Positions 27,545 to 35,871 of a stretch of DNA of 64,000 nucleotides are shown piece after piece (position 1 is the stretch's first letter; each line of letters opens with the position of its first letter). The notes below the pieces were generated by a model that made no database searches, was not told where the DNA came from, and saw only the letters and a program-made list of their open reading frames with translations. This DNA is from Achromobacter seleniivolatilans (GTDB taxonomy: Bacteria; Pseudomonadota; Gammaproteobacteria; Burkholderiales; Burkholderiaceae_B), in NCBI RefSeq assembly GCF_030864005.1, contig NZ_CP132976.1:4836001-4900000 (forward strand), read 5' to 3'. The translations under genes were made by a program, and so were the position numbers.

Positions 27545-28468
27545 ATGGCCACCAAGAAACCCAAGGGATTGGGTCGCGGACTGGACGCCTTGCTGGGCGC
27601 AGACGCGCCAGCGATCGATAACATCGGCCGCGCCGTTGCGGCCAAGCCCGAGGGTCCGCCATCCACCTTGCCCATCTCGAAGATGCGCGCCGGCAAGTAT
27701 CAGCCGCGCACGCGCATGGACGAGGGCGCGTTGGGTGAGCTGGCCGAATCGATCCGCACGCAAGGCATCATGCAACCCATTCTTGTGCGCCCGCTTGGCG
27801 AGTCTGCACCCGGCCATTACGAGATCATCGCGGGTGAACGCCGTTTCCGCGCCGCGCAGATTGCTGGCTTGAAAGAAGTGCCGGTGCTGGTGCGTGAAGT
27901 TGCCGACGAAAACGCGGCAGTCATGGCGCTGATTGAAAACATCCAGCGCGAAGACCTGAATCCGCTCGAAGAGGCGCACGGCGTGCGCCGCCTGTTGGAC
28001 GAATTTGGCCTGACCCATGAACAGGCCGCGCAAGCGATCGGCCGTTCCCGTTCCGCCACCAGTAATTTGCTGCGCCTGATGAATCTGGCATCTGCCGTGC
28101 AAACCATGCTGCTGGCGGGCGATGTCGACATGGGCCATGCGCGTGCGCTGCTGGCGGTCGACGCGGCGACGCAGATCCAATTGGCCAACCAGATCATCGC
28201 GCGCCGCCTGTCGGTGCGGGAAGCGGAAAAACTGGTTGCCAAGACGGCCAAGGAATCGGAATCCGCGACGTCTCCCAAAAAGAAGACCAATGGCGCTTCG
28301 CGCGACCTGACGCGTCTGGAAGAAGCTTTGTCCGATCACCTGGGCACTCGAGTGGCCCTGAAGGTCGGCGCCAAGGAAAAAGGGCAGATCGTCATCGATT
28401 TCCATGGCTTTGAGCATCTGAATTCGTTGCTGGAACGCCAGGGCTTGTCCGGAGTGGTCGATGCCTGA
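27545..28468 (+). CDS. parB: Chromosome-partitioning protein ParB
   Basis: 307 residues, preceded by an AAGGAAAGAGG-type ribosome-binding site. The start MATKKPKGLGRGLDALLG is typical of Spo0J/ParB and binds ParA. The N-terminal CTPase domain has the conserved GERRFRAAQIAGL (arginine-rich box II) and ENIQREDLNPLEEA. The helix-turn-helix region THEQAAQAIGRSRSATSNLLRLMNL reads parS. The C-terminus is a dimer domain. The nine sites upstream of mnmG are its evident targets. Confidence 0.97.
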   Translation: MATKKPKGLGRGLDALLGADAPAIDNIGRAVAAKPEGPPSTLPISKMRAGKYQPRTRMDEGALGELAESIRTQGIMQPILVRPLGESAPGHYEIIAGERRFRAAQIAGLKEVPVLVREVADENAAVMALIENIQREDLNPLEEAHGVRRLLDEFGLTHEQAAQAIGRSRSATSNLLRLMNLASAVQTMLLAGDVDMGHARALLAVDAATQIQLANQIIARRLSVREAEKLVAKTAKESESATSPKKKTNGASRDLTRLEEALSDHLGTRVALKVGAKEKGQIVIDFHGFEHLNSLLERQGLSGVVDA

Positions 28469-29465
28469 GCACGCGTTGCCGGTCATCGCGGTGCTGGCAA
28501 CGGGCGGCACTATCGCGGGCGCTCAGGCTGATGCCACGTCCGCAGGATATAAGTCCGGTTCGTTCTCGGTCAGCGATCTGCTGGCAGCAGTGCCGCAACT
28601 GGCGGGCATCGCCGATATCCGCGCCGAACAGGTCGCCAATGTCGGCAGCCAGAACATGACGCACGACGTGTGGCGTGCGCTGGCAGCTCGCGTGGAGACG
28701 CTATGCCAGGACGCCTCGGTGGCCGGCATTGTCATCACGCATGGCACGGACACACTTGAAGAAACGGCTTATTTTCTCAGCCTGGTAATCGGCCACGACA
28801 AGCCTGTCGTGCTCGTGGGCGCCATGCGTCCTGCTACTGCGCTGGGCGCGGAAGGCCCGGCCAATTTGTATAACGCGGTGGCGCTGGCGCGCCATCCGGA
28901 TGCACGCGGGCGCGGACCGCTCGTCATCATGAATGAAGACGTGCACTACGCGCGTGAAGTTCAGAAGATCGCCAGTGCCGGTCTATGTGCATTCACATCG
29001 CCTAATCGCGGCCGTGCTGGCGTCATGCATGGCGGTGTGCCGTGTTTCTATTCTCGCAACACCACATTGCACACGACACAAAGCGAGTTTTCACTCGCAT
29101 TGTTGGAAAAGGCCGGTTGGCCTCGCGTGGAAATCGTCTATGCCTACGCCAACTTGGAAGCTGATGTGATCGACTTCATGGCAGGCGTTGCTGATGGCAT
29201 TGTGCTGGCAGGCGTGGGCGACGGCAATGCGACGGATGTGGCCATCGATGCCTTGAGCCGTGCCGCCACAGATGGCGTGCCGGTTGTGCGCTCAAGCCGC
29301 ACGGGCAGCGGCTTTGTCGCACGCGATGTCGAACTGGATGACGGCAGCCTGGGTTTTATCGCCGCGCGCGATTTGAATCCGCAAAAGGCGCGCATCCTGC
29401 TGATGCTGGCGTTGTCCGTCACCCGTGATCCGGCCGCGCTTCAGGGCGTCTTCGACCGCTATTGA
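28461..29465 (+). CDS. L-asparaginase (type II family)
   Basis: 334 residues. Both catalytic-threonine motifs are visible: VLATGGTIAGAQ near the N-terminus and ITHGTDTLEETAYFL around residue 95. There is no signal peptide, unlike secreted type II enzymes, so it probably acts in the cytoplasm or the true location is unclear. Its start overlaps parB by 8 bases, indicating translational coupling to the partition operon. Its 3' end overlaps the convergent LysR gene by 7 bases. Confidence 0.92.
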   Translation: MPEHALPVIAVLATGGTIAGAQADATSAGYKSGSFSVSDLLAAVPQLAGIADIRAEQVANVGSQNMTHDVWRALAARVETLCQDASVAGIVITHGTDTLEETAYFLSLVIGHDKPVVLVGAMRPATALGAEGPANLYNAVALARHPDARGRGPLVIMNEDVHYAREVQKIASAGLCAFTSPNRGRAGVMHGGVPCFYSRNTTLHTTQSEFSLALLEKAGWPRVEIVYAYANLEADVIDFMAGVADGIVLAGVGDGNATDVAIDALSRAATDGVPVVRSSRTGSGFVARDVELDDGSLGFIAARDLNPQKARILLMLALSVTRDPAALQGVFDRY

Positions 29466-30352
29466 ACCCCGGGCGGCTCATCCGCCGCGCCACCATGTTG
29501 CGCCAACCCCAGGTTGCTGCGCAGCATGTCGTAGACCTGCCGCGTCAGCGGATTGATCAGATCTCGCCTTATCCACAGGAAGTAGGTCACATCCGGCAGC
29601 GGCGGCAGCCCTTCCTTTTCTCCCAGTACGCGCATCTCAGGCCCAAGCAGTTCCACGCTGCGCGCTGTGACGCCCAGGCCGGCGCGTAGCGCTGCTTTGA
29701 TTCCCACCAGATTCGGCGCCACATAGTTGGTGTGCCAGCGCACGCGCGCCTGTTCCAACGCATTGAGCGCCAGGCGGCGAAAGATGCTGGGCTCGTCTGC
29801 CAGCACGAGCGGCACGGGCGCATGCACGTCGTGCACATAATCGGCGGACGCCAGCCACACGGTGGGCGAGGTGCGCAATGCCACACCTTCAAAGTCCTGA
29901 TCAAAGCGAGTGGAAATCGTCAGATCAATCTCGCCGGCTCGCAAGGCATCCATCAGAAACGGGCTGCGGTCGACGCGGATTTCCAGTTTCACGCGGGGGG
30001 CGGACCGTGCGATGTGCGTCAACAGCGTAGGCAGGATGGTGTCCGCAACATCGAGCGGCGCGCCCAGACGCAGGTCACCCTCCAGCGGCCCAGCTTGCAA
30101 GGCCCGCAGCGCTTCATCGTTGATGGCCAACATGTGGCGTGCATATTCCACCAGGCGCCGTCCGTGCGACGACAAGGCCTTATTGCGCCCTTGTTTTTCG
30201 AACAATGGCAGGCCGATCATCACTTCCAGCCGTTGCATCTGCTGCGTGATGGCTGACTGCGTCTTGTGCAGCCGGTTGGCGGCTTCAGAGAAAGTCTCGT
30301 GCTGGGCGATGGCGGTTAACGTGCGTAGCAGGTCCAGATCCAGATTGCGCAT
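29459..30352 (-). CDS. LysR-family transcriptional regulator
   Basis: 297 residues starting MRNLDLDLLRTLTAIAQHETFSEAA. A longer open frame to 30958 is rejected because the helix-turn-helix must lie at the N-terminus and the extension runs antisense to the dioxygenase gene. The HTH reads FSEAANRLHKTQSAITQQMQRLE. The C-terminal part is a LysR substrate domain. It is divergent from the dioxygenase-metC-rhodanese operon and probably controls it with a thiol or sulfur compound as effector. A consensus DnaA box (29569-29577) is in the gene. Confidence 0.9.
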   Translation of the reverse strand: MRNLDLDLLRTLTAIAQHETFSEAANRLHKTQSAITQQMQRLEVMIGLPLFEKQGRNKALSSHGRRLVEYARHMLAINDEALRALQAGPLEGDLRLGAPLDVADTILPTLLTHIARSAPRVKLEIRVDRSPFLMDALRAGEIDLTISTRFDQDFEGVALRTSPTVWLASADYVHDVHAPVPLVLADEPSIFRRLALNALEQARVRWHTNYVAPNLVGIKAALRAGLGVTARSVELLGPEMRVLGEKEGLPPLPDVTYFLWIRRDLINPLTRQVYDMLRSNLGLAQHGGAADEPPGVQ

Positions 30353-30370
30353 AGCGAGCTCAGAAAAAGT

Positions 30371-30409
30371 ATTAGCAATGCTAATGGATTCTTGTCGCAA
30401 TTTAAATTG
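30371..30409. promoter_or_regulatory. Candidate LysR operator sites
   Basis: Two perfect palindromes in the 120-base divergent gap: ATTAGCAATGCTAAT (30371-30385), which contains the LysR-type T-N11-A pattern, and CAATTTAAATTG (30398-30409). The 13-base offset and AT-richness fit a recognition plus activation site pair. Confidence 0.6.
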
Positions 30410-30472
30410 TTGCGTTGAAGGCTGGGGGATACAGTAAGTGCAATAACTCATGAAAAACGAGGGAAAGCCAAC

Positions 30473-31060
30473 GTGAGCACTGCACATCCTCATCAAAACG
30501 GCATCACTACTGCCATTGGAAATATTAAAAAAACTGTAGGAAATAAGGGCCTGAACCGCGACAGCCTGCAAGCCGTGCTGGCAGATCTGGTCGGTTTGGC
30601 GTCGCATACCGATTGGTGGGCTGACGACCGCTATCCGGCGCCGGAAGATGGTGAGCGCCAGGCGCGCTACCTCATCGCCGAAGATGAAGACAAGAGCTAT
30701 GCGCTGTACCTGAATGTCATGCGCCCGGGCAACAAGATCGTGCCCCACAACCACACCACCTGGGCCTGTATCGCTGCGGTCGAAGGGGTGGAATACAACT
30801 ACGTTTACGACCGTACCGATGACGGCACGGTGCCCGGTGTGGGGCATTTGCAGAAGACTGGCACTGTCGTGGTGGGTCCGGGTTCGGGCATAGCACTGAT
30901 GCCCGACGATATCCATGCCGTGGAGATCCAGGGCGACAGCGTGATCCGGCATCTGCATATGTATGGCCGCGCGCTGGAAACGCTGAACGAACGCCTGGGA
31001 TTCGATCTGGCCAACGGCACTTGCAAAGTCATGCCTATCGGCGTGAAGACGCGGCGCTGA
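30473..31060 (+). CDS. Thiol dioxygenase (cysteine/3-mercaptopropionate dioxygenase family)
   Basis: 195 residues from a GTG at 30473 with a GAGGGAAAG ribosome-binding site. The cupin metal ligands are His92 and His94 in VPHNHTTWA and His148 in MPDDIHAVE. The family adds dioxygen to a thiol to give a sulfinate in the cytoplasm. Bacterial members act on cysteine or 3-mercaptopropionate; the choice cannot be made by eye. It is 2 bases from the following PLP enzyme, and the operon as a whole points to organic-thiol breakdown. Confidence 0.85.
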   Translation: MSTAHPHQNGITTAIGNIKKTVGNKGLNRDSLQAVLADLVGLASHTDWWADDRYPAPEDGERQARYLIAEDEDKSYALYLNVMRPGNKIVPHNHTTWACIAAVEGVEYNYVYDRTDDGTVPGVGHLQKTGTVVVGPGSGIALMPDDIHAVEIQGDSVIRHLHMYGRALETLNERLGFDLANGTCKVMPIGVKTRR

Positions 31061-31062
31061 TC

Positions 31063-32256
31063 ATGAACAAGCCCTACAAGTCCGCAACGCGCCTGCTGCG
31101 AGCGGGGCGTCCCCATCAGGGATGGGTGAATACCCCGGTCACACGCGCCAGCACGTACGTCTTCGATAGCGTTGCCGCGTGGCGCGACACGCGAACGCGT
31201 CGCGAGCAAGAGCGCCTGCCTTCTTACGGCGCTCGCGGCACCGACAGCACGCATGCGCTGGAAGACGCGTTGATCGAACTTGAACAGGGCTTTCGGGCCA
31301 AGCTGTACCCAACAGGGCAGGCTGCCATCGCCACGGTGCTGTTGGCCTATCTGCGCGCAGGCGATCATGTGTTGATCACCGATGCTGTCTATGAACCCGT
31401 GCGCCGCTTTTGCGCCGAACATCTGACCCGGCTGGGTATCGAACACACGTATTACTCGCCTGACGGCCACGGCATTGAAGCGCTGATCCGGCCCAACACC
31501 CGCATGATTTACGCAGAGTCCCCGGGTTCACTGACGTATGAAATGCCGGACCTCACCAAGTTATCCACAACCGCCCGAAAAAACGATTGCTGGCTGGCTG
31601 TGGATAACACGTGGGCGTCGGGTTTGATATACAAACCGCTCACCTTGGGCGCCGACATTTCCATTCTTGCGGCCACCAAATATCTGGGCGGACACGCCGA
31701 CGTCATGATGGGCGCGGTTGTCACCAACGACCGCGCCTGGCGGGCGCTGGAACGGGCCACGATAGATTTCGGCCAGACGGTTGGCGCCGACGATGCGTTC
31801 CTGGTGCTGCGCGGAATCCGGTCGTTGCCTCTACGCATGGCGCAGCACGCCCGCAATGCCATGCAGGTGGCGACATGGCTGCTGGATCGTCCAGAGGTGG
31901 CGCGCGTGCTGTGTCCGGCCTTGCCCGGCGATCCCTCACATGCGATCTGGCGGCGCGATTGCAGCGGCGCCAACGGGCTGTTGACCATCGAACTGTCAGC
32001 TGCCTTCAACAATGCGGACGCCGAGCGTCTGATCGACAGTTTGCAGTTGTTCGGCATCGGCGCATCTTGGGGCGGCTTTGAAAGCCTGGCCGTCCCGGTG
32101 CAGTTGAACACCACGCGTTCCTTGCCCAGCGCTACGCCTCACGGCGCCATGTTCCGTTTACATATCGGCCTGGAAGATCCTGAAGATTTGATCGGTGATC
32201 TTGAACAAGGCTTGTCCACACTGACTCACTCCCCCCGTTCCATTCGAATTTCATGA
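31063..32256 (+). CDS. metC: Cys/Met-metabolism PLP enzyme, cystathionine beta-lyase type
   Basis: 397 residues starting MNKPYKSATRLLRAGR; the longer frame to 31021 lies inside the previous gene. The family motifs are YGARGTDSTHALEDALIELE, YPTGQAAIATVLLAYLRAGDHVL, VDNTWASGLIYKPLTLGADIS and the PLP-lysine segment ATKYLGGHADVMMG. Cystathionine beta-lyases release homocysteine, pyruvate and ammonia, and many also cleave cysteine. It overlaps the rhodanese gene by ATGA. Two consensus DnaA boxes of opposite orientation (31561-31569 and 31599-31607) lie 38 bases apart within it. Confidence 0.85.
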   Translation: MNKPYKSATRLLRAGRPHQGWVNTPVTRASTYVFDSVAAWRDTRTRREQERLPSYGARGTDSTHALEDALIELEQGFRAKLYPTGQAAIATVLLAYLRAGDHVLITDAVYEPVRRFCAEHLTRLGIEHTYYSPDGHGIEALIRPNTRMIYAESPGSLTYEMPDLTKLSTTARKNDCWLAVDNTWASGLIYKPLTLGADISILAATKYLGGHADVMMGAVVTNDRAWRALERATIDFGQTVGADDAFLVLRGIRSLPLRMAQHARNAMQVATWLLDRPEVARVLCPALPGDPSHAIWRRDCSGANGLLTIELSAAFNNADAERLIDSLQLFGIGASWGGFESLAVPVQLNTTRSLPSATPHGAMFRLHIGLEDPEDLIGDLEQGLSTLTHSPRSIRIS

Positions 32257-33854
32257 TGCCTTCCATTTCCGATCAAGCTTTCGCCACCATCGACTCGCAC
32301 ACGCTAAAACAATGGTTGCACGACGGGCGCGAAATCGCGCTGCTGGATGTACGCGAACACGGCCAATACGGTGAGTCGCATCTGTTCTATGCCGCGCCCG
32401 TACCGTACAGCCGGATCGAGGTCGACATTGTGCGTCTTGCGCCCCGGCGCGACGTCCGTGTCGTTGTGTACGACAACGGTGGCTTGGACGACACGGCTGC
32501 GCGGGCCGCCCGTGCGCTGGCTGCACTGGGCTATACGCAGGTGCACGGCCTGGCTGGCGGCATCGCGCAATGGCAGCAAGACGGTTATGCCGCATTTGCC
32601 GGGGTGAACGTACCCAGCAAGACGTTCGGTGAACTGGCGGAAGAAGTTTTCCACACCCCTCGCATCGGCGCCCGCGAATTGGCCGCGCGCCAGCAGCGTG
32701 GCGACGATCTGATCGTGCTGGACGGCAGGCCTTATGCCGAATATCAAAAGATGAGCATTCCCGGCGGCGTGTGCTGCCCGAACGGGGAGCTGGCGCTACG
32801 CGCCCACACGCTGGCAAAGAATCCGAAGACCACCATTGTGGTGAACTGCGCTGGCCGCACGCGCAGCATCATCGGCGCGCAGACTCTCATCAATCTGGGC
32901 GTGCCCAACCCGGTCTATGCACTGGAAAACGGCACGCAGGGCTGGTACCTGGAAGACCTGCAACTGGACCATGGCGCGCGCCGCCGCTATGACGACCACA
33001 TCGATCAGGCAGCCGTGCCCGCACTTGCCGCGCGCTCAGCGCAACTAGCCGAACGTCATGGTGTGCCGTATGTGAATGCGGATACGGTGCAAGCCTGGTT
33101 GAGCGACGCGGCCCGAAGCACGTTCCTGTGCGACGTGCGTAGCGCAAACGAGCATGCGCAAGGTTCTTTGCCTGGCGCGCAGCACACGCCGGGCGGGCAA
33201 CTGATTCAGGCAACCGATCAATATCTGGCCGTGCGCGGCGCACGCATAGTTGTTTTTGATGACGAGGGCGTGCGTGCCCCCGTCGTTGCCAGCTGGTTGC
33301 GTCAGATGGGCTGGGACGCCACCGTGCTGAAAGAGGGGGTGAAAGCATCGCTGACGCACCCCGTTGCGCAGGTGAGCACGCCAGCGTTGACCAATCTGTC
33401 CGATGCAGGCCTGGCCGCAGTGCTGGCGGATGGCGCGCAACTCATTGATATCCGCCCCAGCATGCAATACCGCGCCAGCCATATTGCCGGTGCGCGCTGG
33501 GGAGTGCGGCCACGTCTGGACCAGCTGAATCTGGACACGACGCGTCCAGTGATTCTGCTGGCGGAAGACGAAGCGCTGGCCGCCTGGGCCGCCGGCGACC
33601 TCCGCGCGTCGGGTGTGAAGGACATCAAGGTGAATACAGGCACGCCAGACAGCTGGACCGAGCACGCTATTGCCCTGGAATCCACGCCAGCCGAACCGGC
33701 TGACAGCGACTGCATTGACTATCTGTTCTTCGTCCATGACCGGCATGACGGCAACAAGGCGGCGGCGCGCCAGTACTTGGCCTGGGAAACCAATCTGGTC
33801 AAACAGATCGACGAACGCGAACGCGCGGCCTACCGGTTTCCCGCGCACGGATAG
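32253..33854 (+). CDS. Four-domain rhodanese-like sulfurtransferase
   Basis: 533 residues with four rhodanese-like units at about 10-112, 137-245, 268-365 and 380-480, then a C-terminal tail (YLFFVHDRHDGNKAAARQYL). Only unit 2 has an active-site loop with cysteine, Cys199 in VVNCAGRTRS. Units 1 (VVVYDNGG), 3 (VVFDDEG) and 4 (ILLAEDEA) lack it and may be structural. Such enzymes carry persulfide sulfur between donors and acceptors. Coupling to the thiol dioxygenase and lyase suggests it handles sulfane sulfur released by them. Confidence 0.85.
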   Translation: MMPSISDQAFATIDSHTLKQWLHDGREIALLDVREHGQYGESHLFYAAPVPYSRIEVDIVRLAPRRDVRVVVYDNGGLDDTAARAARALAALGYTQVHGLAGGIAQWQQDGYAAFAGVNVPSKTFGELAEEVFHTPRIGARELAARQQRGDDLIVLDGRPYAEYQKMSIPGGVCCPNGELALRAHTLAKNPKTTIVVNCAGRTRSIIGAQTLINLGVPNPVYALENGTQGWYLEDLQLDHGARRRYDDHIDQAAVPALAARSAQLAERHGVPYVNADTVQAWLSDAARSTFLCDVRSANEHAQGSLPGAQHTPGGQLIQATDQYLAVRGARIVVFDDEGVRAPVVASWLRQMGWDATVLKEGVKASLTHPVAQVSTPALTNLSDAGLAAVLADGAQLIDIRPSMQYRASHIAGARWGVRPRLDQLNLDTTRPVILLAEDEALAAWAAGDLRASGVKDIKVNTGTPDSWTEHAIALESTPAEPADSDCIDYLFFVHDRHDGNKAAARQYLAWETNLVKQIDERERAAYRFPAHG

Positions 33855-33918
33855 CCCGGCCGCCGCGACAGCCCGCAGAGGCTGAGCGGCAACCAACACG
33901 CATCAAGCAGATCAACAC

Positions 33919-33944
33919 GCCCCGGCGGCTTTCGCCGGCGGGGC
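33919..33944 (+). terminator. Possible terminator or structured element after the rhodanese operon
   Basis: An 11-bp GC-only stem with one mismatch (GCCCCGGCGGC / GCCGGCGGGGC) and loop TTTC. No T-tract follows, so its role is uncertain. Confidence 0.35.
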
Positions 33945-34017
33945 GCGGACGGTTCATGGCGAACCGGAACGCAAAGGACGGCCGAGTATCCGGCCGCCAA
34001 CACAAGGGGAAGTCCAA

Positions 34018-35031
34018 ATGAAGCAACCTGCATTGCACGCTTGCAAGACAGCCGCCGTGGTCATGGCTGGTCTGTTATGGGGTTCGGCCGTTCACGCCCA
34101 AGCGCAGTCTCAGTCACTGACGCCGCTGGCTGACTATCCCAAGCAGGCCATTACCGTGGTGTCGCCGTTTCCTCCCGGGGGCGGCAACGATGGGGTGGCG
34201 CGCCTGATCGCCCAAGAACTTGGCACCATCATTGGTCAGAGCGTCGTGGTTGAAAACCGCTCCGGGGCGGGCGGCAATGTTGGCACGGCGCAGGTGTCGC
34301 GTGCCAAGCCAGATGGTTATACGCTGGTGATGTCGCAGACCAGCGTGATGGCAGTCAATCCCCGTTTGTACAAAAACGTAGGCTTTGATCCGGTAAAGGA
34401 CTTTGTACCGATCTCGCAGATCACGTCTGCGCCGCTGGTGCTGGTCGCCCGTACGGAAAGCCCGTACAAAAGCATGAACGACTACCTGGATGCCGCGCGC
34501 AAGCAGCCCGGCATCATCACCTATGCCACGCCTGGCAACGGCACGATGAGCCATCTGATGGGCGCGCTGGTGTCGAAGAAGGCGGGCGTGACCCTGGTGC
34601 ATGTGCCGTATCGCGGGGCGGCGCCCGCCATCACCGATTTGATGGGAGGCACGGTAGACATGTTGATCACGTCGCCTGCTTCCGCTGAACCCATGGTGGC
34701 AGCCGGCAAGCTGCGCATCTTGGCCCTAAGCCACGAAAACAGCATCGGCATCTTCAAGGGGGCGCCAACGCTTAAACAGAGCGGATTGGACGGCATCACT
34801 GCGGATGACTGGTATGGCTTGTTCGCGCCTGCCGGTACTCCGCCCGATCGTGTGGCGTACCTGGCGCAAGCGGTGACTCAAGCGATGAAATCCCCCAACG
34901 TGATCGCCAAGATCAACAGTGGCGGCAGCTGGCCTGTTGGCAGTCAGCCGGCCGCGTTCAAGACGCGCCTGCAAGAAGACACGGTCTATTGGGCCGATAT
35001 GGTGAAAACTGCTGGCGTCTCGCTGGACTGA
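34018..35031 (+). CDS. Bug-family (TctC-like) periplasmic binding protein
   Basis: 337 residues with a signal peptide (MKQPALHACKTAAVVMAGLLWGSAVHAQA). The typical Bug start follows (YPKQAITVVSPFPPGGGNDGVARLIAQELG), then VVENRSGAGGNVGTAQVSRAKPDGYTL. A GGGAAG ribosome-binding site precedes the ATG. No TctA or TctB gene is adjacent, as for most of the many orphan Bug proteins of Bordetella-like genomes. The ligand is unknown. Confidence 0.9.
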   Translation: MKQPALHACKTAAVVMAGLLWGSAVHAQAQSQSLTPLADYPKQAITVVSPFPPGGGNDGVARLIAQELGTIIGQSVVVENRSGAGGNVGTAQVSRAKPDGYTLVMSQTSVMAVNPRLYKNVGFDPVKDFVPISQITSAPLVLVARTESPYKSMNDYLDAARKQPGIITYATPGNGTMSHLMGALVSKKAGVTLVHVPYRGAAPAITDLMGGTVDMLITSPASAEPMVAAGKLRILALSHENSIGIFKGAPTLKQSGLDGITADDWYGLFAPAGTPPDRVAYLAQAVTQAMKSPNVIAKINSGGSWPVGSQPAAFKTRLQEDTVYWADMVKTAGVSLD

Positions 35032-35032
35032 C

Positions 35033-35069
35033 GCTGGGTCCGGAGGCTGGGTCCGGAGGCTGGGGCCGG
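35033..35069 (+). repeat. Short tandem repeat, 13-bp unit
   Basis: GCTGGGTCCGGAG occurs twice head to tail (35033-35045, 35046-35058), followed by a partial changed copy GCTGGGGCCGG. It lies between two convergent genes, just after the Bug-protein stop codon. Confidence 0.75.
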
Positions 35070-35092
35070 GGCGTGATGCCGCCGGCCGGCCG

Positions 35093-35854
35093 TCAGACCG
35101 CCAGAGTATTGCCGACGGCAGCGGTTAGCGCCTCGTAGCCGGGTGATTTTTGCGCACTGGTGTTGGTCACCAGATGGTCGACGCGATCGGCCGCGCAGTA
35201 GGACACGCGGCTGCACAGTCCAATCTTGCTGAAGTCGGCCAGCAGCACCAGTTGCTTGGCATTCGCAGTCATCGCGCGAGCCACCTCGGCCTCGCGCAAG
35301 TCGTAGTTGGTTGCGCCGCATTCCGCATCTATGCCTACCGGCGACAGCAATGCCAGATCCGCCCGGTAGCGGTGGATCTCGGCAATGGTGATGTCTCCCC
35401 CCGTGGCGCATACCGGGCCATCGACAGAGCCGCCGAGCATGATCAGCTGATTGGCGCCGTTGCCCGCCGCGCCCACCTTCAAGGCCACATCGAATGAATT
35501 GGTGATGATGGTCAGCCCCGACAACTTGGCCAGTTCGTCCGCCAGCACGCTGGTCGTGCTGCCTGCATCCAGAAACAAGGTCTGCCCGCTGGCGACCAGT
35601 CCCACTGCCGCGCGCGCAATGGCGCGCTTGTATTTGACCCGTGTGTGCACGCGTTCGGCGATGGGCGGCTCGCTATGCACCGGTACAGCGCCGCCATGCA
35701 CGCGCCGCAACTCGCCCATGGCTTCCAGTTCAAGCAGGTCCCGCCTGACGGTTTCACGCGATACGCCGAGTTCACCGACGATACGGTCTGTCGATACCTG
35801 CTGCAATGAAGACAGCAGGGCGCGGATTCTCTGGTACCGCTCTTCTTGCCACAT
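35093..35854 (-). CDS. DeoR/GlpR-family transcriptional regulator
   Basis: 253 residues. The N-terminal DeoR helix-turn-helix is VSTDRIVGELGVSRETVRRDLLELE followed by GELRRVHGGAV. The C-terminal sensor domain (ISOCOT fold) has ASGQTLFLDAGSTTSVLADELA and LLADFSKIG. Such regulators usually respond to a phosphorylated intermediate, often a sugar phosphate. It is the last gene of the ABC-importer operon, 17 bases after the permease, and probably regulates both divergent operons. Confidence 0.9.
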   Translation of the reverse strand: MWQEERYQRIRALLSSLQQVSTDRIVGELGVSRETVRRDLLELEAMGELRRVHGGAVPVHSEPPIAERVHTRVKYKRAIARAAVGLVASGQTLFLDAGSTTSVLADELAKLSGLTIITNSFDVALKVGAAGNGANQLIMLGGSVDGPVCATGGDITIAEIHRYRADLALLSPVGIDAECGATNYDLREAEVARAMTANAKQLVLLADFSKIGLCSRVSYCAADRVDHLVTNTSAQKSPGYEALTAAVGNTLAV

Positions 35855-35871
35855 ATCTGATGCTTCCTAAT

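Noticed and set aside
30353..30958. N-terminal extension of the LysR gene to 499 residues
   Set aside because: It would place the helix-turn-helix in mid-protein and runs antisense through the dioxygenase gene and the divergent promoter.
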